Origin: Adiantum capillus-veneris
Lineage: Eukaryota; Streptophyta; Polypodiopsida; Polypodiales; Pteridaceae
DNA: 64,000 bases
Direction of reading: 5' to 3'
Assembly (NCBI GenBank): GCA_014529385.2
Contig: CM043959.1
Location: 60,836,253 to 60,900,252, forward strand
Translations under genes and position numbers: made by a program
Part shown: in pieces, positions 1 to 10,165 of the stretch
Layout: each line of letters starts with the position of its first letter
Position numbering within the stretch: the first letter of the stretch is position 1
The notes under the pieces: model-generated
What the model was told of the DNA's origin: nothing
What the model saw: only the letters and a program-made list of their open reading frames with translations
The model's database searches: none

Positions 1-378
1 TGGCAAAATCAGAGGTTGAGTCAGGTGTGCCTTCTTGGGAGCTTCATGGTTGGCTTTAATGGATGATCAAAATGGCCTTCAATTCACTCCATTTCATTTA
101 ACTCAAAGAATCCAGATTAATGTTCATGTGTCCAGGAAGATCTTTTTCCAGCAGCGCATAGTCTTTATGTTTGGGCCAAGAAGATTGAGAGAGATCCTGG
201 AATGTCCTTTGCCTGTTGTCATTCCGATGATCAACTATGAAAACTCATTTGATGTGCATGTGTTTGTCCTTATCTAAAGTTGAGCTCCATTGAAGTTCTG
301 GGGATTGGGTAGTCAAAAGTTTTGGGTTCTTGCACGTGTGTTCAAAGGGGTTCTCAAAGCATTATAACTTGGGTAGCC
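1..378 (+). other. Leader upstream of the T1 gag frame
   Basis: This stretch precedes the gag-like frame of the first gypsy element and holds no domain I recognise. Short open frames are present but none resembles a known protein. It is probably the internal 5' part of the element, whose 5' LTR lies before the window. The likely gag start codon sits in a good plant context (GCCATGGCT) at 379, so an earlier in-frame ATG at 322 is probably leader. Confidence 0.4.
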
Positions 379-2679
379 ATGGCTTTCTCTTATCCGGAGT
401 TTCATGGAAATAGTGATGAAGATGTGGAAGAATTTTTGGAAAAGATGGAGGTTGCCTGCATTAGCAACCACATTCATGACCCTACGCAAATGTTACGCCT
501 TCTCCAAATTTGTTTGAAGAGTGATGCACGAGTTTGGTCCAAGGCATTTGAAGAGGAGTTGCGTGCAGCAGATCCACCTATAAGATTGAGTTGGGACAAT
601 CTAAGGCATGGATTGGAAGTGGAGTTTGTGAAGATAGAAGATCCTGACAAAGTGTGGCAAGAAGTACAAGGTTTGGTGCAAAAGGAAGGTGAGCCAGTAG
701 ATGCGTACATACGTAAGTTTTCATTGGCATGGGAGCGAATGTGCAAGGCCTTAGCACCATAGGTACCCCCGCCTGACATGATGAAGAAGGACAGGTTCTT
801 AGCTGGTCTTTGGGAGAATATACGTTGGAGAGTGGAGCTAAAGAAGCCTAGGACATATGAGGATGCACTAGAGGTAGCAAGGAACAAAGAGTGGAAGTTG
901 AGGAAAATGAGCCAGTTAGGGGTGGAGTCTTCGCCAATGAGGTCTGAATTTCAGCCTATAGAGTCTTTACAAGGGCGCATGTCAGTGGTTCATCATGAAC
1001 CAGTGGTTCCTGTTACTACTCAGGTTATGCCAACAGTGGTCACTACAGTAGTGCAAGATGATGGGCTAAGGCAAGACATGAGGCAAATGGTAGATTTGAT
1101 GAAGAATCTCAACCTAAACATGCTAGGTCAAGTGGGAAATAATCGAGGTCGAGGGAGGTATGCAAATCAGCCAGGAGGTGAAGAAAGACCTAGGAATGGT
1201 GTTGGACAAAGCAATGGTAGGTTTTGGAGGCAGACGCCTACATGTTATAATTGTGGAGAGTTGGGTCACATCAGCCCGCAATGTGATAAGCCACCAAGGA
1301 TGGGGGGAGACATGTATCCATTGCCAAGACAGGTGCTAACTAGGTCAAATGATTATGGCATCGAAATTAAGGGAGACGAAGGAACCAGTGGACTGACCCA
1401 GGAGGAAAAGGGAAAGACAAAAGTGCTAAGTGTAGTCACTTTGGAGAAGGCATCAAAGCTAGAGGATACATTAGTGATGCCTATTGGGAAGAGGACCACA
1501 GAGGATAAGGAAGGAAGAAGTGCCCCAGGTCCTAGTAAGAAGAAAGGAAAGAGCCATGAAGGCGAGGATGTCAAGGCCAAGAGGAAAAGGAGAGCTCGTC
1601 GAAAGTTTCATGTTTCAGATTTTCCACTAGGGGATGGGCAATTAAGCTATGATTTAAAGGAGGATCTGACGAGCAAGAAGGCAGATGTTACTTTTGGGCA
1701 ACTTATAGAGATGGTGCCTAAGCTAAAGCGACAGTGGAAGAGGATGGTTAACCCAATGGAGAAAGAGCCAGAGAGAGGTTCACTGAAGGTGTTGGCAATG
1801 GACGAGCTACCCGACATTTGTCCGATAGTAAATGTGTGGCATAAAAGGAAAAATTTGGGACAAGGTTATGTGGATGGCGGAGCCCAAATATGCGTCATAA
1901 CACACTCATGCGTTGAGAAGATGGGTCTCACAATGGCTGGGGTGTCAGGGTTTCGGATCAGATTGGCAAACCATCAAAAAGTAAAATGCTTGGGTGTTGT
2001 AAAGAGCTTAGAAGTGGGGGCATATGATGCAAAGGCAGTGGTTGATTTTCATGTGATGCCAGCAGGGTTGGGAGCATATCCTATTATACTGGGAAGACCA
2101 TGGTTACGTGTAGTGGGAGCTGTTCAAGATTGGCGACATGGTACGATTAGCCTCTATGGAAAGACAGGTACCAAGAAGCTTCATAATATGGACACAAGGA
2201 AACGAATAGAGGAGCTTTATGAAGATGACGATGAGTCTAGTGATGAAGACTCTTCCACGGTGACAGATGAGGACAGTGATAGCACTACCAGCAGTGATGA
2301 GGATGCTGATGTTTCATTTCTTTTGAGGGATAAAGAAATCCAGGAGTGTGGTTTAGTCGCATTTGCAAATGAAGTTGAAGATGAAAGTGAAGGGCCTTAT
2401 GAAGTGATTGAAGGGCTGATGCAAACCAAGGTTGAGTTGTCAAAGAAGCAGGAATTAATGACGCAAATGATCGGTGGAGACCTCTTAGCGATGGAGAAGG
2501 AGATATATTTGCACATGCAGGTCTATGCCAAAGTAATTGATGATTTTCTTGATGGGAGGTTGATAAATGGCATCTCCACAGGTTTTCCTTGGGAGCCAAG
2601 TGAAAGTTTGATTAAGCTTTTGATGCAAGGAATGCCAAGTGTTTTTGTGTGGGTTCCAGGTGGAATGACCATCTACTAG
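379..2679 (+). pseudogene. Ty3/gypsy (Tat-like) gag-protease of element T1, broken
   Basis: One reading frame encodes a retrotransposon capsid domain (about 379-890), a CCHC zinc knuckle (CYNCGELGHISPQC, near 1252-1293), a long basic and acidic linker, and a retropepsin-like domain around 1865-2110 with YVDGGAQICVI at the active-site loop and ILGRPWL near its end. A single in-frame TAG at 760-762 splits the frame; the capsid resumes directly after it, so this is mutation and not a gene end. The active-site loop is DGG rather than the usual DSG or DTG; element E has the same DGG loop, so it looks like a lineage trait. The frame stops at 2679 just before where RT should begin, and 30 bases later the polypurine tract appears. 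RT, RNase H and integrase are absent, so T1 is an internally deleted element that could at most have moved with help. Confidence 0.85.
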
Positions 2680-2710
2680 TGTTGCTGCTGCTGAGCATGA
2701 ATGCTCTAGC

Positions 2711-2732
2711 AGGCTAGGGGGTGGGCAAATTA
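2711..2732 (+). promoter_or_regulatory. Polypurine tract before the T1 3' LTR
   Basis: A purine-rich run (AGGCTAGGGGGTGGGC) ends right before TGTCAGGAG, the LTR start. The same layout occurs at 49610-49630 before the D-element LTR. In LTR elements this tract primes plus-strand DNA synthesis. Confidence 0.7.
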
Positions 2733-3875
2733 TGTCAGGAGTTTTTTGGAGCAAGGGATTGCGCATATATACATACACATGCATGGTGCATCAAATAAAG
2801 GATTGCCCATTTTCCTTAGCCAGGTGGTTATGTGGGGCCCACATGTGTACAGGTAGGACAGGGTGTACATAGTGCATCGATTTTCACTATCACCAGTACC
2901 AGTATGTTTTTTCTACAATAATGAGGAGTTTATAGCGCGTAAAACTTCTCGAGGAAGCTATCCGCGGGCCGACGACGTGAGGTCAGCAGGTGCGTCAGAT
3001 GGCATCTAGTGGCGTCAGGAGGGCGAACGAGGTCAATATTTGCACGCGGATGAATACGGACACAACGTGGGTGTTTTCTTGTGAGAGTTATGCAGAAAGG
3101 TCATCATTAGGACCACTTTTTGGGGCCACTTCACGTGGTGGCGAGATGCATTATTGGAAAAAAAGCTGAGTGCCAGGTGTGCGGATGATGCAAAAAGGTG
3201 ACAACTATGCACTGCGAGGTCAGTTTTTGGCCTGTTCGGGGTCCGTTTGAGGTCATCTAAAAGGCCAAGGGTGCCCAAGTAAAAAAGCTAAGTGTGGGAA
3301 CTGAAAAAACTGGGAGAAGACCAGAGAAAATGTGGAGAAGAGAGGAGGAACAGCCGCAGGTGTGTTTTTGGTGTTTTTGGAGCCTGTTTTGGCCGTAAAC
3401 TGCTCATCCGAGGTCGGATTTGAGCACTTTGACATTGTAGACTGAGGTTTTGGGCCGTTCCGGACGCGATGGCACTGTCCATTTTGCCAAATTCCTCACT
3501 CTTTTCCTGCTGTTTTTCTGTGTAAGTTTCTCCTATGAGCGAAGTTTCTGCTCTAGTTTGTGATTGTATCTGGCTTATTTTACCCATATTGTGTGAGCTA
3601 TTTTCCCCATTGGTGTTGGCCCAAGCTCAATTGTATCTAAACATCAGAAATTATCCTCTTTTGAGCTGAGTTTTTTGGGTGTGTGTGTGTGTGTGTGTGT
3701 GGAGTGGGCAAGTGGATAGTCTCTCTCCTCTCACTCCAGAGGTGTGTTCCCTGTCTCGGCCAGGTGTGTTGTCTAAGCCGAGTGGTGCCCCATATTGTGT
3801 GTGTGTATCTTCCCAAGAGCGTGTGTCGGGTCGTTATAGAGGCGCTGTGTGTGTTTTCATCCCGCTCACAGCGTG
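2733..3875 (+). repeat. 3' LTR of element T1 (Tat-like family)
   Basis: This segment begins TGTCAGGAG after a polypurine tract and matches 49631-50805 along almost its whole length with scattered substitutions. Shared marks include ACACATGCATGGTGCATC near the start, GAGGTCGGATTTGAGCAC in the middle, and a TG- or CT-rich simple repeat at about 3680. Similarity to the second copy stops near 3875, which places the LTR end. It is about 1.14 kb. The sequence beyond it differs between the two loci. Confidence 0.8.
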
Positions 3876-4229
3876 ATGATGCGCCAGAGCGATGACGCTC
3901 CACGTACCACTGTCTTTGCTGCGGTGACAAAGAAGAAAGAAACTTCTCATCATCCATACCTGCATTAAACACACGAATATTTAAACTTAATATTGAATGA
4001 ATAGAGTAGACAATGACACAAAGACCATTAAATACAATGACGTAATGACGCATATAAATACAATGACGCAATGAATTGAGTGATAGAAGAGGCAAGTCGA
4101 AAACTCAGAATTTTCAATCAAAAGATGTGAGCGCAAGTAGAAAAGAGCGTTATACACCATGGAAGGTACTTAGAGAGCCAGAGCTTTTACAAAACGGAGC
4201 AAAATTGTTCAAATACAATATTTGTGGCT
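3876..4229. other. Left noncoding flank of CACTA A
   Basis: No gene is visible. It includes short repeats of AATGACG-type words (around 4010-4075) and a GCGATGACGCTC motif near 3889 that resembles the subterminal GCGACGCTC repeats at the other end. This suggests it is the transposon's 3' subterminal region, but the terminal bases themselves are not recognisable. Confidence 0.4.
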
Positions 4230-7200
4230 TTAAGAGATCTCTCTCTCATCCTCGCATAACTCAGCATAACTTCCTATATCTATATAGAGCTCTCCGTTTA
4301 AACACATATCCTCTGTTTCATTTTGTAGCTCCTCTGTATGCACCCCATATAGAGTAGTAGCATCTTGATGCTCCTCTGGCACCACCGCAGCGGCTTCTGA
4401 TTGAGCATCTTCTCTGATCTCCTCCATTGATGCCGTTGTGATTGGCACATGGTAGCCTTCATACGTCCTTGCATTACAAGGGGCTACCTCTATGACGTAC
4501 CACGAGTTTGATGTAGACTTTGTAGGATGAAATATTACCTGCCAGAGCCACATAACTTACATGAGAGCTTTCAAGCACATAACTTGTAAAAGGGGGATGT
4601 TAACTATTTACATACTTACTTGTTCACAATTCTCGGGTAGTACGAAAGTGTCTCTTAGGTCAGTCCATTTCTTAGTAGAATCCACCTCAAGAAAACCAGA
4701 CTCTCCTCTACGCACAGTAGCGTTGCGACCCTCCATGATTATCTTGAACCATTGCACGTCGAACAAGTCGACAAAAAATCCTCTGTAATCGATCCTCAAA
4801 ATCTCTTGTAGCGTGCCGAAGTAAGTGAGTTCCGCCACCACAGGATCTACATCAGAGGAACGTCGTCGACTAGACTGTTCAAATTTTGCCATGATTCCAC
4901 AATCTTGAGTAAAACGCTTTTTGTCGATCCGTTCCACCCTAAAATGTCGACCTTTACACCATGCTGCTGTGTATGACTTATACTACAACGAACAAAGATT
5001 ATGAGTGGCCGTTCAAACGTTTAGAAATAAAGTCACTAGCTAGTCGTACATTGCAAACTTACCTTGGTCGCGCAACCCCGAGAGTACTCCCACTCTTCCT
5101 CAATCACTTCGTCACCGCATTGTTGTGCGCTTTTCAATTGGTTGTGCAACCATCTTAAGCTCATGAATGTTGGTAGGTTCTCCAGAACCGTTGGATAGTG
5201 CATCGGTGGTCAGCTTCCCCGTCTCCACTCGATTTGTGCCCTTTGTCGCTCTTGCTTTGCATCCTCATATTGTGAAATCCACTTTTGCATCACTGGATTG
5301 TGAAGCATGCAAAATCGGTTGATTTTAGCCTCTAGATCTTCCGTCATCTTCTTCTCAACACCGAAATTGCACATGACAATCCCAGATATGCGCTCATCAT
5401 CTATGGTTCGCCATAGCATGTCCCGGGCTTTATCAAATCCGTCTAGCCACTCTCCAATGTACACTAGGGACTCTGCTACCCTCTGGACGTGCCTTTTGAC
5501 GCACATATCCCTTAAGCGTTTTCATGAATTGTTCTAAGAAGAACATCCATCTGGAATGAACCGTGCTAGCTATTTCCACCTCATCAACTATGTGAACAAG
5601 AAGATGCACCTGAATGGTTAGCATGGTAGTAGGAAAATGTTTCTCAAACATGCACACAAGCTCTGCAGCATTTAGTTTGGTGAATGGTATGGAGTCTACG
5701 TTGATCTCCTTTTGTGAGATCCATTGCACCAGCTTTGCAAGTTTGTAGATTGTGTTACGGATGTCGAGAGACAAACATCCCTTAATGGCAACCGGTAAAA
5801 TAAATTGTAAAGTATGTGCAGCAATGATATTAAAGTCCACATTTTATGCAATGATATTAAAGTCCACTATGAACGTACCTGACACATTTTATGCCAATCG
5901 TGTGACTTCAAACCGGTAAGCTTTCCTTCTTTAGTAAAACACGTTCGGAGCGAGTGCATTATGCCAGTGGGGGTCCGCAAAGATCGAATGGTCTCTTTTA
6001 CTTTGCGTTCTTGGGCTTCTGTGAAAATCCATGGTGCTTTAGGGAGTTTTATCGATCCATCAGACGCTGTTTGCGGCCAATATTGCTCCATACGATCCAC
6101 ATTTCTAAGGTCAACTCTGGCTCCCAAAGTATCTTTCTTGCCAATCAGATGGTCCCATAGTAGATTACCCACATTCTTGAATATGTGCATTGGATCGAGC
6201 AAGTGATTGATCATGAGTCGGGGCCAGTATGGTAACTCGTACCATAGATATAGTCTCTTCATCCCTGGAGGCAATCCGTCATCGCACATCTCCTTCTGCT
6301 CTAACCATGCTTGTGAAGACATCCTTGGTGGCTCTCTTCCCAAAAAGCCGTCGCGTAACACATGATTCTCTAGAAGATACGCTTGATGACCTTTGTAGAT
6401 TTGCTTCTTCAGTGAGGGCGCCCTACGTGCATTCAGTCTAGGTCCACATGTGCCACATGCTCTGTATCCGCTTGTTTGAAGCCCTGCATGTATACACATG
6501 ATAATAGATCAACTATGGGAAAAAACAAGATTTACAGTGTCTGAGTGAGGAGTGTCACTAGATCACCTGAGCATTCTGTTAGCCCGCGATAGTCATGCAT
6601 GGTCCACATTAGAATGCCTCTGATCAAAGCATTACGTCGTCCTGTGTGTCGGCTCATATCCACCACCTCTATGCCAATCCACAATTGTTGTAGCTCTTCC
6701 AATAGTGGACGAAGATACATCCATATTCTCCACTTTATATCGCCCTGGCACAATCAAGCTTAGCCATAGGTGCCCCTTCTTCGTAGTCAACCACGGGGGA
6801 ATGTTGTAGTTGACGATAACAATGGGCCATACACTGTAAGATGTTGATCTTTGACCAAATGGATTTACGCCATCCATAGCCAGGCCTAAGCACAAATTTT
6901 GAGATTCCCTGGCAAAATCCGACCATGTTCCATCTATATGTTTCCAGGCTGCGCAATCTGCAGGAATTCGTAGCACACCATCCGAAGATTTATTCTCCTC
7001 ATGCCATGATGCTAGGGCGGCCATGGACTTACATTCGAAGAAATGCTTGATGCGAGGAAGCAGAGGAAAATGTCGCAAAACCTTTTGTGGAATTTTTGTC
7101 CCGTGGAGATCTACTCGATATCTTTCGGAATCACATTTCGGACACTTCTCCATGTCTATGTATTCCCCTCTGAAAAGAATGCAGTCATTAGGACAAGCGT

Positions 7201-7933
7201 GGATAGAATTGTAATCCATCCTTAAGTTTTGCAAAATCTTTCTTGCTTCATCTCGGGAATCTGGCATCACATTGTCAGCTGGTAGTATGTGCTCTTTAAG
7301 CAATCTACACAACATAAAAATACGATACAGTCGTGTAAAAATCTATCAGATCATTATACATTTAGAGTTTTATTAAAGTAAACTAATTGTAATAGATCAC
7401 CTGAAAAGCGGAGTGACGCTAGTGTCACTCCATCCAAACTTTGCCTGCATGTTGAGAAGAACCAGAAGTGCTTTCAATCTAGACATACGTGCTCCATTAT
7501 ACAATGGCGTATCGGCTTCACTTTTCATATCATCATAGATAAGCCTTTCTGAATCCATGATCGTCTCAATCATTTCATCAATCTTGGGCTCAAACATTGT
7601 CTCGTTGGGAATGTGCTCTGCATGATCATCCCTCGAGCTGTCAGAGGCTACATCTTGTGGCCTCACATATGCTGCTTGACCAAAGCGCCTGTGAACACGT
7701 CTATTGGGTTGCAAGATTGCTGCTTGTTGGCCAGCGTCAGAGTCCGACGAGTTATAATTGGCAACAACTCGATCTATAATAGATGGATCGAACTCGCCAA
7801 ATTCGCGAACGTGTTGCAAAGAAACACGTCTTGTCCGTCGCACAGCATGCTTGCATTGATTACAAGGACATAAGACCCTCGTTGAGAGATAGGTGTTTCG
7901 GTTGGACGGTCCCACATCCTCGTCACTACTCAT
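4230..7933 (-). pseudogene. CACTA transposase (TNP2-like), multi-exon, frameshifted
   Basis: The gene reads leftward. Exon 1 (7933-7401) has the Cys-rich transposase-associated N-terminus (LCPCNQCKH). Exon 2 (7304 to about 6567) carries the TNP2 Transposase_21 part (CPKCDSERYR, LAMDGVNPFG). Exon 3 (6483-5879) continues TNP2 (DPMHIFKNVGNLLWDHL). About 5843-5210 is DUF4218 (HLLVHIVDEVE). About 5200-4230 is DUF4216 (DYRGFFVDLFDVQWFK). Introns at 7305-7400, 6484-6566 and 4539-4619 have clean GT...AG ends and restore the frame; a further donor (GTAAGT) lies near 5063. The frame shifts near 6717 and near 5480, and the exon 3/4 junction shows a direct duplication of about 20 bases (5826-5868) with too little intron left. 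The protein would cut and join CACTA ends, but this copy looks inactive. Confidence 0.85.
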
Positions 7934-7995
7934 AATGAGGATAAAAATCTTATAACTTGGACAACAAATTTAATATTGTATTGGCATTCTTCGTC

Positions 7996-7998
<3 letters not shown>

Positions 7999-8071
<73 letters not shown>
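7999..8071. repeat. (TC)n microsatellite
   Basis: An uninterrupted run of about 36 TC units lies just upstream of the transposase start (7933, minus strand), so it would sit in the promoter or 5' leader of that gene. Confidence 0.95.
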
Positions 8072-8073
<2 letters not shown>

Positions 8074-8362
8074 CTCACATTCTCTAGTCATGTCCAATCC
8101 CCGCACACCTCGGTCTAGAGGTGCACGAAGATCAAAACCACCGGGTTATAATCTCGTCTTTATTGGTCAATACTTATATTTGTGGGTACAAGAAATCTAC
8201 AGACCCACGTCTACATGATACTGCATGTAGTGGAGAAAACCCCTTTGCCTCTTCTCTAGCTGTAGCACTTCATAGCATCTTAACATCTTTTCACAGTAGA
8301 TCTTTTCACTGTTCGTCTAAATCTAAACCCTAAACCGTAAGTAATTCTTGCGTGGACTCGAT

Positions 8363-8487
8363 CTAACGTAAATAAGCGTAAATCTAACTAAAAATAAACC
8401 TAAATCTAATTTAACGTAAGTCTACATCTAACCTAATCTTTAACGTCTTTTGGGATAGTTTCCTACGACGTTAAAACTCTCTTCTTC

Positions 8488-8500
<13 letters not shown>
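8363..8500. repeat. Direct repeat, left copy, flanking the HMA fragment
   Basis: This AT-rich segment (TAAATCTAACTAAAAATAA, then CTTTAACGTCTTTTGGGATA and TCCTACGACGTT) is repeated at about 9088-9256 in the same orientation, again followed by a TG run. The two copies bracket the HMA gene fragment. Confidence 0.8.

Positions 8501-8554
<54 letters not shown>
8490..8554. repeat. (TG)n microsatellite
   Basis: About 32 uninterrupted TG units follow the left direct repeat. The right copy of that repeat is also followed by a TG-rich run, but much shorter. Confidence 0.95.
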
Positions 8555-8559
<5 letters not shown>

Positions 8560-8690
8560 ACCTAAATAAACCTAAGTCTAATCTAATATAACATAAATCT
8601 AAATCTAACGTAAATTATGTTATATTAAAAACAAAGAACTAAACTAACAGGGATTATAAGAATCTTAAAACTGATTTAACACATAATTTT

Positions 8691-9051
8691 TCACATAACT
8701 CGACAAGAGTTGGCATTCTCATCACTAAAGATGTGAGAGTTAACTTCCGGCGGTGACGCTGCCTCATCTCCATCCACATCTGACGACAGCAATTGGCCCT
8801 TTGGACCGTTCTTGCTCTTGTTACTAACTTTGAAGTTGCTGTTGAATGACTAGAGGTTGTCTAGATGGTCATTGTCGGGGATGTAGTGACTCTTGCCGCC
8901 CTGAAGATCCACCTTCTTCCTTATCTTCTGAAGACATTTCACCAGTACTTTTGGATCGACGGAGCCCACCATGAGTGAAGGCACCAATACCTTATATTCC
9001 ATTGAGGGCTTTCTTCACCCGCTTCATGCAGGCATCGCAGTCTATGGAGAC
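8691..9051 (-). pseudogene. Captured HMA-domain (HIPP-like) gene fragment
   Basis: Translated on the minus strand from 9051, the sequence gives VSIDCDACMKRVKKALNGI, the beta-1 and CxxC metal-binding loop of a plant heavy-metal-associated domain. After an in-frame stop and a shift it resumes with VGSVDPKVLVKCLQKIRKK, the second half of the same fold, then a polar tail and a TGA at 8691-8693. The middle of the domain (the usual beta-2/beta-3 hairpin) is shortened, and one further in-frame TAG lies near 8850. In plants such domains bind copper, zinc or cadmium, often in isoprenylated proteins; no C-terminal CaaX box is seen here. The piece lies between transposase and terminus of a CACTA element, bracketed by direct repeats, so it is best read as gene capture. 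It is not a working gene. Confidence 0.75.
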
Positions 9052-9087
9052 CTAAATCTAATCTAATATAACGTAAATCTAAATCTA

Positions 9088-9256
9088 GCGTAAATAAACG
9101 TAAATCTAACTAAAAATAAACCTAAATCTAATCTAATTTAACTTAAATAAACCTAAATCTAATTTAACGTAAGTCTACATCTAACCTAATCTTTAACGTC
9201 TTTTAGGATAGTTTCCTACGACGTTATAACTCTCTTCTTTTTGTGTGTGTGCGCGT
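9088..9256. repeat. Direct repeat, right copy, flanking the HMA fragment
   Basis: It matches 8363-8500 with a short internal expansion of the CCTAAATCTAAT words. Its end (TTTCCTACGACGTTATAACTC) matches the left copy almost exactly. A third short copy of TTTCCTACGACGTTAAA occurs at 9414-9430. Confidence 0.8.
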
Positions 9257-9454
9257 GTGTGGATGTGTGTGCCAATAAAAAGAGATAAATGGTATAACCT
9301 TTCTATCACCCATGCCAAGTATGATAGATTGGTTATGCCATTTCCCTCTTGCATAATAGGTCTTGAGTTCAACTCCTCGTCGGCTAGATCTTTAGGTCTT
9401 TTAATTTTAATTAGTTTCCTACGACGTTAAATTAGTTTCTCTCTCTTTCTCTCT

Positions 9455-9657
9455 CAATGTGTGTGCGATTTTTTGTTTATGCATGTTTTCTCTCTCTTTT
9501 CCTCTCTCAATGTGTGCGTTTTTTGTTTATGCATGTTCTCTCTCTCTTTTCCTCTCTCAATGTGTGCGTTTTTTGTTTATGCATGCTCTCTCTCTCTTTT
9601 ACTCTCTCAATGTGTGTGTGCATTCTTTGTTTATGTATGTGTGTGTGCGTTTTTGTT
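9455..9657. repeat. Minisatellite, four units of about 50 bp
   Basis: Units begin CAATGTGTG at 9455, 9508, 9558 and 9608 and contain TTTGTTTATGCATG followed by a CT-rich stretch. Two similar units occur in CACTA end B at about 52494 and 52560, so the array belongs to the transposon family. Confidence 0.85.
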
Positions 9658-9667
9658 TATGTTTGTA

Positions 9668-9711
<44 letters not shown>

Positions 9712-9715
9712 AACA

Positions 9716-9762
<47 letters not shown>

Positions 9763-9833
9763 GGAGAGAGAAAGAAGGGAAGGGAACATGAGAGTGAGGA
9801 GAGGGAAGGAGCATACCTGTCTCTCCTTCCTCT

Positions 9834-9896
<63 letters not shown>

Positions 9897-9935
9897 TGTG
9901 GAGAAGAAAGAGAGAGAGAGAGAGAGAGGGAGGGA
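9668..9935. repeat. Microsatellite cluster (CT)n, (TG)n, (GA)n
   Basis: A CT run (about 9669-9708), a TG-then-GA run (9719-9775), a long TG run (9838-9900) and a GA run (9908-9930) follow each other. The order and the spacer with GGGAACATGAGAG are matched in CACTA end B (52715-52905). Long open frames across this cluster are low-complexity artefacts. Confidence 0.9.
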
Positions 9936-9961
9936 GAGCGTTACCTGCTCCTTGCTTGAGG

Positions 9962-10003
9962 GCGCCGAAAAACTCAGATCTGAGATCTGAGTTTTTGGGC
10001 GCT
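9962..10003. repeat. Hairpin 1 in the CACTA A subterminal region
   Basis: A perfect palindrome (AAAAACTCAGATCT, one base, then its complement, 9968-9996) is extended on both sides by GCGCC and GGCGC. The corresponding site in end B (about 52927-52966) keeps a weaker hairpin. Confidence 0.85.
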
Positions 10004-10026
10004 CTCTGTTATTTTTTTTAGCCCAG

Positions 10027-10088
10027 CCGGCGTCGCTATGAGCGTCGCAAATTTACTTGTAAATTTGCGACGCTCATAGCGACGCCGG
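10027..10088. repeat. Hairpin 2: 30-bp perfect inverted repeat, 2-base loop
   Basis: The arms 10027-10056 and 10059-10088 are exact complements and contain the subterminal words GGCGTCGC and GAGCGTCGC. Such GCGTCGC words are likely transposase binding sites, by analogy with subterminal repeats of other CACTA elements. Confidence 0.9.
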
Positions 10089-10103
10089 GAAATTATTTTT
10101 TTT

Positions 10104-10150
10104 GAGCGTCGCTGTGTGAGCGTCGCTAATATGAATAGCCTCTTGTAGTG
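10104..10150 (-). repeat. CACTA A terminus with subterminal repeats
   Basis: Read on the minus strand from 10150 it begins CACTACAAGAGG, then TTCATATTAGCGACGCT, with two GAGCGTCGCT words. End B at 53135 begins with the same 12 bases and shares the following block. The flanking bases are TAG; a matching target duplication cannot be checked because the other end is missing. Confidence 0.85.
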
Positions 10151-10165
10151 TAGGTTTATCACATA

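Larger units (their letters stand above)
3876..10150 (-). mobile_element. CACTA (En/Spm) DNA transposon A
   Basis: The right end at 10150 reads CACTACAAGAGG on the minus strand, the diagnostic CACTA terminus, with subterminal repeats of GAGCGTCGC. The transposase gene runs away from this end on the minus strand (7933 to 4230). Between gene and terminus lie microsatellites, a 50-bp minisatellite, AT-rich TAAATCTAA repeats and a captured HMA-domain fragment. I could not find a matching CACTACAAG end on the left, where the sequence abuts an LTR near 3875, so the left end is probably truncated or diverged. Most of the last 2 kb is matched by 51175-53135. Confidence 0.8.

Noticed and set aside
3679-4095. 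Frames over the end of the T1 LTR on both strands
   Set aside because: They cover noncoding LTR and TG repeat; no family resemblance.
9457-10021. Three overlapping long frames rich in Cys, Val, Ser and Leu
   Set aside because: They translate TG, CT and GA microsatellites and a minisatellite, so length reflects low complexity and not coding.
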